Origin: Amanita rubescens
Lineage: Eukaryota; Basidiomycota; Agaricomycetes; Agaricales; Amanitaceae
Assembly: GCA_015039365.1 (NCBI GenBank)
Contig: WION01000007.1
Coordinates: 248,001 to 312,000 of the forward strand
Direction: 5' to 3'
Length of the DNA: 64,000 nucleotides
The translations under genes were made by a program, and so were the position numbers. Within the stretch, counting starts at the first letter, position 1. The number at the start of each line of letters is the position of its first letter. Shown one piece after another: positions 50,994 to 60,934 of this stretch. Under the pieces are notes generated by a model. The model saw only the letters and a program-made list of their open reading frames with translations, did no database searches and was not told where the DNA came from.

Positions 50994-53900
50994 CTATGCG
51001 GCCGTCCGGCTGGGATGACGCGCCAACGTTGCGCCCGTGCGTTGTGCTTGAATGCTGCTGAATCTCTGCAACTCTTCTGGTTTGACGGACACCTTGCCCC
51101 CCAAGCCAACCTTCCGCGCTGCCCGACGAATGAACGAAACTCGGTTCGAGTACAGCGATTCGTGAATGGATGCAGCCCGCGACTGAGTTCGCGTAACAGG
51201 AATCCCGGTACCACCTGCCGCTTTCTGCACAGCCAACCTTTGTTCCCGCTCGTGACGGCGACGCAACCATCCGATGACAGTGAACTTCATCCCAAACTTG
51301 ATCCAGTCCAGAGGAACGAACCACACAATATTCTACCAAGCTCATTTTAGTCATGCCCTAAACGTTCAATGAAATCGACATACCCAGACCCAGACAATGC
51401 CGATCCATCCACCAGAAATGGCTTGAATGTCGGTGAAACCCCAATTACCATACGCCGCAATAATGGACGAAATAAGCTGAGCGAAGCAGAACGCGCCCAT
51501 AAGTGCATATGATGGTCGCTCCATGAAGAAGAATCCATGTGAACGCGTAACAAAGATGAGCGCTTGAGAAATGATGGCTACTTGAAGATATATAACCATA
51601 TGAAGTTGTCTATCGTTCGCACGTGGGGGATCGCTTTCGAGAGTAACACCAAACTTGTTTTGGAAGAAATTTGTCTTGAGAATGATTGCAACCAGCGCAA
51701 TACTAAGAGGGAATCGTCAACTACTACTCAGGTTGAAGGGCAACAAACTTACGTCGACGCGGTAAGGTACACGCCATAGGCAATGGCGTAAGAGAAAATC
51801 TCCATCAGGTCCCACGAGTCTGGCGTGCTCGACGGGAGCACACGGTCGACAGACAAAGTCATGATGGTGCCGTCGTTGAGGAGGGCAATAATCAGCACCA
51901 TGAATGGTGGGAAATCAAATTTGAAAGCGAAAGCCAGGACGGAGAAGCAGACAACGATACGAATAGTGACGGCACAGGCATAGATGGAGTAGTTGCGCAT
52001 ACGTTGGAAGATAATACGGGATCCGCGAATAGCATGGACGATCGTGGAAAGACCTGGTTCCGTCAAGACAATATCGGCGGCGCCACGGGCAGCGTCCGTA
52101 GCACCCTCGACGGCGATACCGACGTTGGCACGAGAGAGAGCTGGGGCATCGTTGGCACCGTCACCAGTCATAGCGCAAAGATGACCGAGGCCTTGAAGAC
52201 GCTTGACAATTTCATACTTGTGCTCGGGGAAGACGCCAGCGAAACCGTCTGCATCAAGAATCATGTCGTCGAGAGTGTTGAATCTGCTGTCGGGACCTGG
52301 ACCTTCTTTCAAAACTTTGGCAGCGTACATGTGATCGCCGAGGCCGAGACGACGTCCCGTTTCCTTTGCAATAGCCAACTGATCACCGGTAACCATCTTA
52401 ACCTTGACGCCGAGAGCCATGGCATCATCGATTGTTTTCTTAGTATCGTCACGAGGTGGGTCGAAGATGGAGAGCAGACCAATGAGCTCAAAGCCATTGC
52501 CTTCGGCTTCCGGATCATCACCATCCAACTCTTCATATGCGACGGCAAGGGCACGAAGACCACGAGAGGCGAATTCCTCGACATCGGCCTCAAGACGATC
52601 TTCGACCTCGTCGGTCTTGTTACGTGTGCAAAGCTCAATGATGATACCCGTCATGCCCTTCGTGACCCTCTTCAGTTTACCTGTTGCTTCCTCGCGGTAC
52701 GTAGCTTCCGTGCGTTTGTCAACAGGGTTGAAGGGCTTGAAGTCCAAAACCTTGATGCCAGCGCGGGCACGCGGCAAGTCACCCAAAGCGTTTGTAACGG
52801 CGGCATCGATGGCGTCCTGATTCTCCGTGCGTGATGCGTACGCGGACAGGAGAATGACGTCCTCTGCTGAGAAGGGTCCATATGTGCGAAGGGTATTGCG
52901 ATCAATGGTCAATTTATTCGTCGTCAGGGTGCCGGTCTTGTCGGAACACAAGATGGTAACACCCGCTAATTCTTCAATGGCGGTGATACGTGTGACGATG
53001 GCCTTGTGCTTTGCAAGTTGTTGCGCACCGACGGCCAGTGTCACGGACAAGACGGTCGGCATGGCAATAGGAATACCACCAATCAAGAGGACGAGAATAT
53101 CGTTGAGACCGCGGCGGTAGTTGTAGCGGAATCCAGCGTACAAGCAGAAAATTTCGGCGATAATAAAGATACCGATGCTAACAAGGCAGAACGCTCCAAT
53201 TTGTGCCAGAATCTTCTGCAGATGACCAGTGGTATCGTCATCATGGCCAACAAGGGATGCAGCACGACCGAAGAAGGTGTTGGCACCGGTAGAGATGACG
53301 ACACCCTCTGCTTCACCTTGCTTACATGTTGAACCGCTACGAATAGAATGAATAAAAACGCTGAAACGAGAACAACTTGAACTTACGAGAAACATTGGTC
53401 ACCCAATTTCTTGGACTGAGGAAGTGATTCACCGGTGAGCGCAGCCTGATCAATCGACACGTTGACAGCCTCGGTTAGACGACAATCGGCGGGAACAATG
53501 TCACCAATTTTGAAAGCGATCATGTCACCAGGCACGAGATCAGCGGATTCAATTTCTGACCATGAGCCGTCGCGTTTAACCTTTGCCTTGGGAGCGAGCG
53601 AATCCATGAGCGCCTTGACAGCATTACCAGCACCGCGCTCTTCGTAGAAACCAATCGCCGAGTTGACGAACAACAGACAAACAATACCGACGAAATCTTC
53701 CCAATCTGGTGGGATGCCATCACCATTGGATAGGACGATAGCGACTAAGGCAGCTGCTTCCATAACCCAAGATAATGGATTCCACATGAAACTCAGGAAC
53801 TACACGGTTGCTCAGCGCCACGTATCAAAACGAAAGCGGGGGAATGAAAATACCTGGAGGAAAGGATTCTGTTCTTCGCTCTCTAGTTTGTTGGGACCGA

Positions 53901-54285
53901 AAATTTCGAGACGGCGCTGTGCCTCCGCGACTGTGAGACCAACGTCTTCACATTGTAGAAGTTTGAAAACATCCTCCAAGACAATTGTCTCCAAATCGAC
54001 CTTATCTTTGTCGTACAAATCTTCTGCTTTCAGCTCAATCTGAATGGATAGCATAAAAAACGCGCTTGCTACGATTTATTTAAAAGTGGCGAACCTTAGA
54101 CATGTCAACAGCAGCATCTGGCGTTTCAAGTAGGTTACAAGGGATGTTTCGGACGGCAGAGTGGACTTACGGGTGTGTTGCTCCTCATCATGACCGAAAT
54201 CCTTGTATTCTCTCTTCTTCTTTTCTGGCTCTTCAGCAGGCGAGTCGGCCTGCGGGCCGGGTTCCTTTTCAACGTTTGAACTCAT
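50994..54285 (-). CDS. PMA1: Plasma membrane H+-ATPase, P-type IIIA
   Basis: Proton pump that energises nutrient uptake. The first exon (54171-54285) encodes an acidic hydrophilic N-terminus starting [12 protein letters not shown]. Then come [16 protein letters not shown] and the first helices with [20 protein letters not shown], followed by [20 protein letters not shown] and the actuator motif [12 protein letters not shown]. The catalytic loop has [20 protein letters not shown], with the phosphorylated Asp in the DKTGT codons at about 52931-52945. Later come [64 protein letters not shown] and [20 protein letters not shown]. The last helices are followed by a basic C-terminal regulatory tail ([15 protein letters not shown] to ARHPSRTAA), stopping at 50994. 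About 980 residues, usual for basidiomycete Pma1. Short introns lie at about 53336-53386, 53787-53850 and 54080-54170, with several more near the C-terminus. No lesion was seen. Confidence 0.95.
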
Positions 54286-57204
54286 GGTAATTTGATACTA
54301 TGGACCGGGTATGGAAAGAAGAGAGGCTGGCTTGGAAGCCCGGAAGACAGCCAAGGATATCTATGAAGAAGGGGCGGAGGACAGGAACGGCGGCAAGGAG
54401 GTAAAAGGGAGGGAAGGATGTCGGTGGCAAACGATATGTTGGCTTTTATTTCACCCAAAGTTTAACTGATCAAACCGATAAATGTGCACAAATACAAACC
54501 AAGCCGTCTTGGTTTACGTGACGCCATAATTCACTCCAAAAGCTGTCACACAGGGTTCCGCCCAGTTCGCTTTGGGGCGAGGGTCGGCTGCGCAGTAGTT
54601 GCCGAAGCGGTTGCCCTACCGATCGTCGGCTCACCTCGGATGTGCTGGCGTTTTGATACCTACCCTCCTACCTACGCGATTTCTTCCATCGCTACTCATT
54701 ATTAGTAACTGGCTCACAGCGACGTTGACAACGCATCATAAGGTTATTGATGTAGTAAATACTCCTCGCGCAATTGACTCTATTGTGTTTCGGTGAAATT
54801 CCGACCAATCCCGCGCTGTCTGAGATGCCCAACGAACCATGAAGCTGTACTACTGGCTATAATCCCGCAACGTACTAGGAGTCTGACACACAAATCCCTT
54901 TCTAACGTCGCCCATTCCTAACGTAGCCGAAGCCCCCAATGCCATCTTACTAGGAGCAGCAATTTAAAACGCTCCGAACCGGCACATGTATTCCGTTTCC
55001 CGTCCCATGGCCATACAAACAACTTCTCCGAGGTGCAATTTTGTCCGACTGTCGCAAAAAAAACTCACTGCCGCGGTTTCGGCCTCCAGGACGTACCTGC
55101 CGCATCAGAAAATCTAAATCCGTCGCCATATAAATAGCACGTGACTCCGTGGCGTGTGTGTGTGCTCTCATATGTGCCAAATGCTAGTTGGGCGCGAAGT
55201 GCTGCGACCACGGGCCACAGATCTAGCAGAGGCCGGGATCTCGGCTGAGCTCTGCAGATGCGATAGGGAGTATTTATAGGCCTTTAGGCGGCGCTCATCT
55301 TATACTGATTCGTACATCGTTAAACGTAACTCGGATGGTCCTTATCGCGCCTGTGCGCATGCTTTGCTATTGGCAGGTGTTTTTCTCTCGTATTGACAAT
55401 ATTTCCTCCACCTGGTGCCAATCTACCATAAGTACCTCTTGATATTACCTCGGATTTAAAAGCATGGCGCCGTCAACATATTATGCTAGACGTCCTAGCG
55501 GGATATATAATTGAGTTTCGTCTGTCACCCACCGACCGCTCTTGTTCAAATGTTTGAATGACCGAGTATCCACTTCGATGTCAGAGCTACCGCCGGGTTT
55601 ATTTATTCCGTCCTTTCTGCTAAGGCGAATTAGCTGTCGACCATAAGCGGCCGAGGACGGGTCCAACATTCAACAGACCGTTCCGGGTGGCTCCGAAAGT
55701 AACGAGTATTGCCAAGGCCTGAATGGATTCATCAGGCTGGATAAATGCAGGATAGTCATTATCACGGCTTTTATCGAGGGTAAATGATCGTTACATTTCT
55801 TGTTCTGGGCACCGAGACTGCCAAGAACTTGATGAACCGGGTCGCCAATCCTCTCGGCGTCGAGGACTCGATTTTTAACAAGGATTTCATCAAGGGTAAC
55901 CCCACTTTTAGTTTAAGTGGGGATTCTTGGCTTGGGAGCATGGTAAGCTAAAAGGTTGCCAAGAACTCTCTCGAGTAGACCTAACTGGCTTGCATTCCGT
56001 CATCTCATCATCTGACCCTGGGCACTGAGTTTATCACTCTTCGGATTCTAATTTCTTCTACGTTATTGCCAAGCAAAATCATGCGTCCCAAGCGGTGCGA
56101 CAGATGAGTGAGCGTTTTGGGCAGTGGTTGCTTGTTACAGCTTTGTTACATGCCATCACGCGGAGTCCCTTGGCTCCAACAAGCTCCAACTGCATCAGAC
56201 TGTACCATACTCAACTTCTTGGTGTTATCGATGAAGAACCTCAACAACATTCAAGCACATGGTGCTACTATGGTGCTTTGCCGAGTGGTAAGGGCCAAGT
56301 TGTAACGCGACTTGACCGAACGTTTGATCGTTAGGCAGCCTTGCGCTCAATTTTCTGAAGCTTGTCACCGTTAGATTGCCTCTGATGGTAGTGGATGACT
56401 ACCGATATCCGATGAGTCGATAATTCATTATTGCTCATCGTCGTCTTGTTCTGGGGCATTTCGATTCTCCATTACTATGACATGGCGGGTACGCAGCTCG
56501 GGCAGCACCTGTGGATTCTCACTAATGCAGATCTCTTCTTTTGGGAATAGCTGCACGTTGCACGATGTTAATGGCAGCTTTTCTAGGCCCATCGTTCTTC
56601 CTCGGCAGCAGCCCCAACAATGTTCCGATGAACATAGGTTCCTTTTATTAAGTTGGACTATTGGCTCCGTCGGAAGTGAACTATTGAGTCCTGTTAAACG
56701 AAGTATACCAACCCACTCCGAGTCGGCTGAGTATCGTAGTGCCTACAAAATGTGCGCATCAGCTTCCTCACGCTCAGGGCTCAAGTTCTCCCCTCCATTG
56801 TTCTTTCTTTATCTATACATGCAATACTTCACATCACGTTCCTTGTTATGCAATGAAGAATAGTCATTATACACCCATGGACTAAATGTCATTATTCTAC
56901 TCGGATACGTCCATCCGATAAAGACGGTGCCCGTTACGTTGCCCAACACTACACAGCTTTTCGTGCGATGGAAGCCGTTATGGGAGTTGTGCGGAATTCG
57001 CTGACGTCGGTTAGGCACATCCCCAGGGGCACCAGTTCAAAGTCCCTGCGTGATAGGATTTGACATTAGGTTTGATATATGCCTTCCGTACGCCTGGGTT
57101 TGGATTGTATCTGAACTTTAGGGACACAGAAGTCATGACTTGGACGGTCCAGAAATGGTGCGTAGAACTCATGTCAACATCAACCCGAGTTTAATATAAA
57201 AGCC
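54286..57204. other. 2.9 kb without a supportable gene
   Basis: The first few hundred bases are the Pma1 promoter side. The rest shows only short frames on both strands. A stem-loop at 55900-55922 (listed separately) is the only structured element seen. A short GT run lies at about 55157-55167. Confidence 0.5.
55900..55922. repeat. Stem-loop, 8-bp perfect stem
   Basis: CCCCACTT, a seven-base loop, then AAGTGGGG. It is not followed by a T run typical of terminators, and no gene lies next to it. The role is unknown. Confidence 0.5.
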
Positions 57205-57540
57205 AGTGTTATTTCAATATTACAGCTTGTTCGTAGTTCATTATGATGGTCCACACGTGCGTCCGTCTCGGCGCTCTCACTAGCAGAAGGAGTAAGTGTA
57301 TTTCCCGCGTTTCCCGACCACACCGTAGCCAACCCGAATTGATTCTTCACCTAAGCAAATTTTTGGCGAATCCTGTCATTCTGTCTCGGGCGAACAAGTT
57401 TAGGTTCCTGTAAACACTGGCTGGAATCAGAGCTGATGAACAAGCAATATCATTATACAAATTAGCACAGACAGGTTGCAGCACTATTAGTGTGCGCGAA
57501 GCCCGTTTTCGGAAAGTGTAAATAGGAACGGGCACATTGG
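57205..57540 (-). pseudogene. Diverged copy of the 3' end of the UGGT gene
   Basis: Matches 60895-61200 at the end of the UGGT gene in the same orientation. Shared marks in order: TTTCAATATTAC, GTAGTTCAT or AGTTCATCACGA, TCGCTAGCAGAAGGAGCAGGTG against TCACTAGCAGAAGGAGTAAGTG, and GAATCCTGTCATT. Next come TGTCTCG.GCGA.CAAGTTT and the donor side TTC.TGTAAAC. The region covers the codons for the acidic tail and the last intron. The retention signal is lost and frames are broken. Confidence 0.8.
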
Positions 57541-57679
57541 CGGGTAACCCGCTATGTCATTCTTACGATTGATTTGTCACCGTGAATAAGCAGCATTTGC
57601 AATGGTGACGAGTAATACTCGTTCTCCCCAAGTCGGCTAGGCAATCCAATATGAGAGGCGACCAAGGCATTATAGTCTT

Positions 57680-57979
57680 TCAAATAGCTGTTCGTGGGGT
57701 GCATGGGTGAGGACGTTGCCTGTTGGATGCATAGAGATCGGAAAAAAGAGGGGGAACAAACGTACCATCGTACCGAATGATTCGTCCTTGCAAAACTCCG
57801 GGTAAGAATCCCTGCTGGATCGGTAGCATCAACATGATATCAGACCCTCGCGTCCAGTCATGGCATGGAAGAAGAATGCCTAAGGTGTCAAACCTTGCAA
57901 ATGCGAATTCTCCACGAAACCCCCGGACTGGACCAAAGTCGTCCTTTATGCAGTGCACGATGACGCAAATCGAAGGCAA
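57680..57979 (-). CDS. Unidentified frame, possible gene fragment
   Basis: An open frame reading CIKDDFGPVRGFRGEFAFAR, then GILLPCHDWTRGSDIMLMLP and QQGFLPGVLQGRIIRYDGT. The amino-acid make-up looks coding, and a GTACG donor follows RYDGT. No start exon or downstream exon was found, and the family was not recognised. It may be a decayed duplicate like its neighbour at 57.2 kb. Confidence 0.25.
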   Translation of the reverse strand: MPSICVIVHCIKDDFGPVRGFRGEFAFARFDTLGILLPCHDWTRGSDIMLMLPIQQGFLPGVLQGRIIRYDGTFVPPLFSDLYASNRQRPHPCTPRTAI

Positions 57980-58626
57980 AAAGATTAGATTCGGTCAGCT
58001 AATGGCACAATCTACTCTTACTCTCTATCCATCAATTCGCTCACCCGCGTCTCGAATGCCATATATTGCACCCGGGTATACTGTCGGCCCATTACAGACC
58101 AACTTTGAAGGTATGGGATATTATGCGGCGTAACTATAAATGACGGTTAGCAACCAATGAACCCTTCCCAAACAAGACGATTGCCTCTCTCCGGGTAAGT
58201 CTGGCACGCCGACTTCATCCAGCTCGAGGTCAGCTTGTGGCGCACCTCGCCTGCCGCGTAGCTGGGTTTTGTTCATTGATAGCGCGCCCGCGTACAGTTT
58301 GTTGTAGCAATGGAAGTGATATGTCCAAGTGACAGGCAGACGACGGTGGAGACCTGCCAGGAATTTGGCCTTGTTGATTCCTCATCATTGTGCTGGCCCC
58401 GGAGTGGTATCAACTTTGAGGTTCGAACATGCTCCCTGCCTCCATTCTCTCGGTCTGGCGACTCGTAGCACACTCAAAAATTAATTACCTCCTCGTCTCT
58501 TCATCACTCTTAGCTCCACGGCGCTTTACTCAGGGGAGCGATGTCATAGATCGGCTTGGCCTTTCACTAGTGGAGCTGTCCATCTCTTTGATTACCGTCT
58601 TCTTGGTATGTTTATCTGCCTGGGAG
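57980..58626. other. Spacer with no clear gene
   Basis: A minus-strand run around 58000-58080 reads RQYTRVQYMAFETRVSELMD and could be an upstream piece of the 57.7-58.0 kb frame. Otherwise nothing was seen. Confidence 0.35.
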
Positions 58627-59016
58627 TTAATAGACAAGTATATGACCCTCGTCCATTGCAGGACTATTAATCATCAGATGATGAGAAATTAGCAGATAGG
58701 TGGCAGAAACATTGATACTTGTGCCAACAGTGATCATGTCTCGCCGTCTCTCCAACGACCCTACAGCCTCGTTGACAACACGAAAGTGTGCGTTCTGCGC
58801 ACATGCGGGCATCGACTTAGCAGCGGCGTAGAAAATGGCGTAGATGTGAGGTCGAATCGACATAGAACTCCATTTGAGGTTGTGAAGAGGCCGCGGTAAC
58901 ATGTTGGCATCAACGAAGGCAAGAAAATGCCTAGAAGTGACGTGCTTGACTAGGCCCAAGTCCAACGCCACATGTTCCTGGCGTATCGCTGCCACGTTCG
59001 ACGGGTAGGCGCTCAT
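58627..59016 (-). CDS. Unidentified open frame, 129 codons
   Basis: Starts MSAYPSNVAAIRQEHVALDL and includes HFLAFVDANMLPRPLHNLKW and QNAHFRVVNEAVGSLERRRD. No domain, signal peptide or membrane helix was recognised. The end after SHHL may run into an intron. It could be a short lineage-specific gene or chance. Confidence 0.25.
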   Translation of the reverse strand: MSAYPSNVAAIRQEHVALDLGLVKHVTSRHFLAFVDANMLPRPLHNLKWSSMSIRPHIYAIFYAAAKSMPACAQNAHFRVVNEAVGSLERRRDMITVGTSINVSATYLLISHHLMINSPAMDEGHILVY

Positions 59017-59752
59017 CTCCTCTCATTCCGTAACGATATCAATATATCCTTTAGTAAATTTCGCAGTTACAATTACTAGGTGGTCTTCTCGCCACCAAGC
59101 TGATTCTGGCTTCCGTAGCGAGAACGGTTCTTGTCACTGCAGCCTTTGCCCCATGTTCGGATATCCTCTGTGCTCTTTGGTCGCATAACCGTGGGCCAAG
59201 GGAACGTCTCCCACCGCCGTGTTCAGATCCTTCCACTGCATCTCGTGCGTTTGGTACTGCTGGATCGCCTGCTTTTCCAATAATGTCTTGTTCGCGCCGT
59301 TCGCCGCGCGCCGCGTTCCTTTGCTTGCTTGGCTTGTCGCTGCACCTATTCGCTCTCCGCACTAGAGGTGCTTCCCAACGCGGGTTTGAGTTTCAGAGTG
59401 CTAGAAGTCGGTATTGACAACGACAACCTGGCGGTGGCGGACGCGCTCGAAGGTCTGCTCCTGCGTGCTGAACTTCCAGCGAAAGAGGAGGGTGACGTGG
59501 CAGGGGGTCCCTATCATTGGGGCACCCAGAAGAAAGGGGTGGCGAGGTCGGTGAGGACTCAGAGTCATAACCGCTGCTGCAGCACTTTCCCTTACATTTT
59601 TCCTGTTGTTCCTTGAATTACTTTTTAATTGCCTTTTTGTCCTTGTGCACCGTTCAAGTCACTTGTATGGATACTAGCATAAGACAATTTTAGACATTGT
59701 ACAAAAGCAACAACACAGGATACAAAAGAGATGAATCAACATAATTGTGTGG
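59017..59752. other. Spacer, CpG-rich left part and CpG-poor right part
   Basis: 59050-59560 is rich in CG dinucleotides; from about 59650 rightward they almost vanish (see the ubiquitin-fusion locus). No gene was recognised. Simple frames on both strands at 59051-59362 and 59329-59616 look like composition effects. Confidence 0.5.
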
Positions 59753-60840
59753 CTACTGGTTTGCCTCCTGAGGATCAACATAACCCTTGATTGTATCAAC
59801 TATCCTCTTGAGAGCTGCCCAAGAATTGTCTGTTGTGATATCTTCATTCCAACATTCTGGGCTGGCATTTGTCAAAGAGTCTGCTGCAGCAACATCCATT
59901 ACAGGTTGACCACTGGCACTGCCTTGACCTTTCAAGGCATAGCATGCCCTCCACCTTTTCCCAATTGCTGAAATGGCATACAACCGGTCTGCAAACTGGT
60001 TGGTTGGCCCAACCACATCAAGGCGCTGGATGACTTGGTCAATGGCAGCACTGCGTGCTGAGTCCAGCTGGAAGTCTGATGGAGGCATGATCTCAACAAG
60101 TAACAGAGGGTGCTGAGAATGCTCAATAACAAAGGTGATAGTGTAGTTGTTGGTTTCTGCAGAATCTGCAGAGTCCTTGGTTTCTGTAGAGTCATCAGTT
60201 TCAGTAGAATCATTGGTTTCTGGGAAGTTTGGCATGGTCCACTTGGGGCAGACATCATAGCCATCAGTTGGGGGAAACCAATAGTATAAAATCTTGTCAT
60301 AAAGGGAATAAAACTTTGATTTAATTGTCCCATTGGCATCATTCAACTTAGGCTCAGCAGCCTTGGTCAAAATATACTGTGGGTAGCTGCCACCACAAAG
60401 CCGGAGGACTAAATAAAGTATCATTAATTATACCAGGGGATGTGGTTCTGTGCAATGGCTAACCTAGATGGAGAGTTGACTCCTTCTCAATGTCATAATC
60501 TGAGAGGCAATGAGCATCTTGTAACTGCTTCCCAGCAAAGATGAGACCTAGAGTTGGGCCATATTAGTGTAACCAGACAATGCAGAAATGCAGGTAGGCA
60601 TACACTGTTGATCTGGGAAGATGCTGCAATGTGATGCAATGCATAGTATTGATTAACTGGCAACTAGGTGATCTCTGAGAAATTCACCTTTCCCTAACCT
60701 GAATCTTGATTTTAACATCATGTATAGTGTCAGAAGGCCCACTCTCAAGAGTGATGGTCTTTCCAGTCAGTGTCTTCACAAAGATCTGCATCACAATGGT
60801 GAGGGGAAGACAATGAGACACTATTATATAATGGACTGAT
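59641..60840. other. CpG-depleted island around the ubiquitin-fusion gene
   Basis: Counting by eye, 1200 bases contain five CG dinucleotides (59651, 59985, 60024, 60053, 60402, approximate). The flanking UGGT sequence has three to five per 60 bases. TG and CA are frequent. The edges fall close to the gene limits. Confidence 0.85.
59753..60791 (-). CDS. Ubiquitin-like module fused to a fungal orphan, nuclease-like domain
   Basis: Four exons (60688-60791, a 20-base exon 60604-60623, 60464-60547, 59753-60408) join in frame to 287 residues. Residues 1-76 align with ubiquitin without gaps: [16 protein letters not shown] at the start, [16 protein letters not shown] in the middle and [12 protein letters not shown] at 65-76. 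Lys6, 11, 27, 29, 48 and 63 and Ile44 are kept; Lys33 is Arg. Arg42, Arg54 (now His) and Arg74 (now Cys) are changed, so the usual LRLRGG is LRLCGG. After GG comes [15 protein letters not shown], a linker with repeats of TETDDST type, then [20 protein letters not shown] with IMPPSDF and [20 protein letters not shown]. This resembles orphan basidiomycete proteins with a restriction-endonuclease-like VEIKPP strand, but Lys is Met here. The function is unknown. Whether the ubiquitin part is cleaved off cannot be told. Confidence 0.75.
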
Positions 60841-60934
60841 CACTTCATTAGAAAACAGATTCCCACGCGCCATATATCCCCCGCTCTCACAAATATTATT
60901 TCAATATTACGGCCTGCTGGTAAAGTAGAAGTCC

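Noticed and set aside
52004..52834. Long plus-strand open frame of 276 codons
   Set aside because: It is antisense to the most conserved part of the Pma1 gene; strong codon bias there opens the opposite frames. No domain was seen.
59051..59616. Overlapping frames on both strands in CpG-rich DNA
   Set aside because: High GC content removes stop codons by chance; no domain, and the plus and minus frames are equally open.
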